Positions 63,578-64,000 of a DNA stretch of 64,000 bases are shown one piece after another. Each line of letters starts with the position of its first letter. The stretch's first letter is position 1. The position numbers and the translations under genes were made by a program. The DNA comes from Streptomyces umbrinus (GTDB lineage Bacteria > Actinomycetota > Actinomycetes > Streptomycetales > Streptomycetaceae). The stretch covers positions 10,639,501 through 10,703,500 of the forward strand of contig NZ_JAUSZI010000002.1 of the NCBI RefSeq assembly GCF_030817415.1, in the 5' to 3' direction. The notes beneath the pieces are model-generated. The model ran no database searches. It was given only the letters and a program-made list of their open reading frames with translations, and was not told where the DNA came from.

Positions 63578-64000
63578 CCCCTTCCTTCGCAGCCAGTTGG
63601 CGATCGCCGCGCTGTTCTGCTCCCTCGGCTTCCAGTACGCCACCTGGGCCGCGCGGATCCCGGCCATCAAGGCGGACCTCGGCCTGACCGCGGCCGAGGT
63701 GGGTGTGCTGCTGATGGCGGCCGGGATCGGCGCGGTGGCGTCGTTCCCCGTGGTCCCGGTGCTCATGAAGCGGCTGGGTTCGGCGCGGCTCGCGCTCCTG
63801 TCGGCCCTCTGCCTGACCCTCCTGCTCCTGGCGCTGGCCGCCGCGCCGAACTATCCGGTCGCCCTGCTGGTCATGTGCGCGGACGGCATCTTCGTGGGAT
63901 GCCTGAACGTCGCCATGAACGCGCAGGGCGCGGCCCTTGAGTCGCGGCACGAACGCAACACCATGGCCAGACTGCACGCGACCTTCAGCGGTGGCTCGTT
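63555..64000 (+). CDS. MFS transporter, cut by right edge
   Basis: 148 residues visible from ATG 63555, with four transmembrane segments (QLAIAALFCSLGFQYATWAA, then RIPAIKADLGLTAAEVGVLL). It belongs to the same MFS subfamily as the fragment at 17284. As last visible gene of the operon it probably exports the product. The downstream end of the operon is outside the window. Confidence 0.85.
   Translation, partial: MRVSRVHDPFLRSQLAIAALFCSLGFQYATWAARIPAIKADLGLTAAEVGVLLMAAGIGAVASFPVVPVLMKRLGSARLALLSALCLTLLLLALAAAPNYPVALLVMCADGIFVGCLNVAMNAQGAALESRHERNTMARLHATFSGGS

Overview
The window is high-GC actinomycete chromosome, almost certainly Streptomyces. The signs are strong third-position GC bias, frequent GTG starts, many start/stop overlaps, lipoproteins with LAAC lipoboxes, and families typical of the genus (DUF6153, DUF5134, DUF1707, MmyB-type regulators, PASTA-less Ser/Thr kinases, DasR-like sites). 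No rRNA, tRNA, CRISPR array or origin was seen.

1-17.7 kb is an accessory, partly decayed metal and cell-envelope island. It holds a frameshifted TetR gene with a perfect palindromic operator, a copper P-type ATPase remnant, a frameshifted BlaI next to an intact M56 metalloprotease, a Met-rich DUF5134 membrane protein, an L,D-transpeptidase lipoprotein, an MFS plus PLP-enzyme pair, three DUF6153-like proteins, a multicopper oxidase, an F510_1955-type lipoprotein, an NlpC/P60 hydrolase, an intact BlaI, and an IS5-family element whose transposase has a nonsense codon. Two cell-wall genes share a near-identical BlaI-type operator.

17.7-30 kb is regulation and transport: two membrane Ser/Thr kinases, a divergent SDR/XRE pair around a 33-bp palindrome, EamA/LysR, a large APC permease, a MerR regulator and a DUF1707 protein. 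30.2-39.4 kb is a potassium locus: a non-kinase KdpD-like sensor, a 27-aa membrane peptide, kdpF, kdpA, kdpB, kdpC, kdpE and kdpD. 39.5-41.3 kb is a pseudogene cluster: a frameshifted membrane protein, then a carotenoid-oxygenase start joined to the end of an ECF sigma factor.

41.4-51 kb holds a metallophosphoesterase, a GntR regulator ending in a 9-bp x 9 tandem repeat, and a tightly coupled operon that looks like L-rhamnose uptake and catabolism (binding protein, enolase-superfamily dehydratase, two permeases, ABC ATPase, mutarotase). 51.2-58.9 kb holds a secreted beta-carbonic anhydrase, an M23 peptidase, an expansin-like protein, a methyltransferase/MerR pair around a SoxR-box-like palindrome, an epoxide hydrolase and a GH3 N-acetylglucosaminidase with a DasR-like site.

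59.4-64 kb, cut by the right edge, is a five-gene overlapping operon: Fe(II)/2OG dioxygenase, DUF6271 GT-A-like protein, type III PLP decarboxylase, GNAT acetyltransferase and MFS exporter. It looks like a compact, uncharacterised small-molecule pathway and is the best candidate here for an undescribed system.
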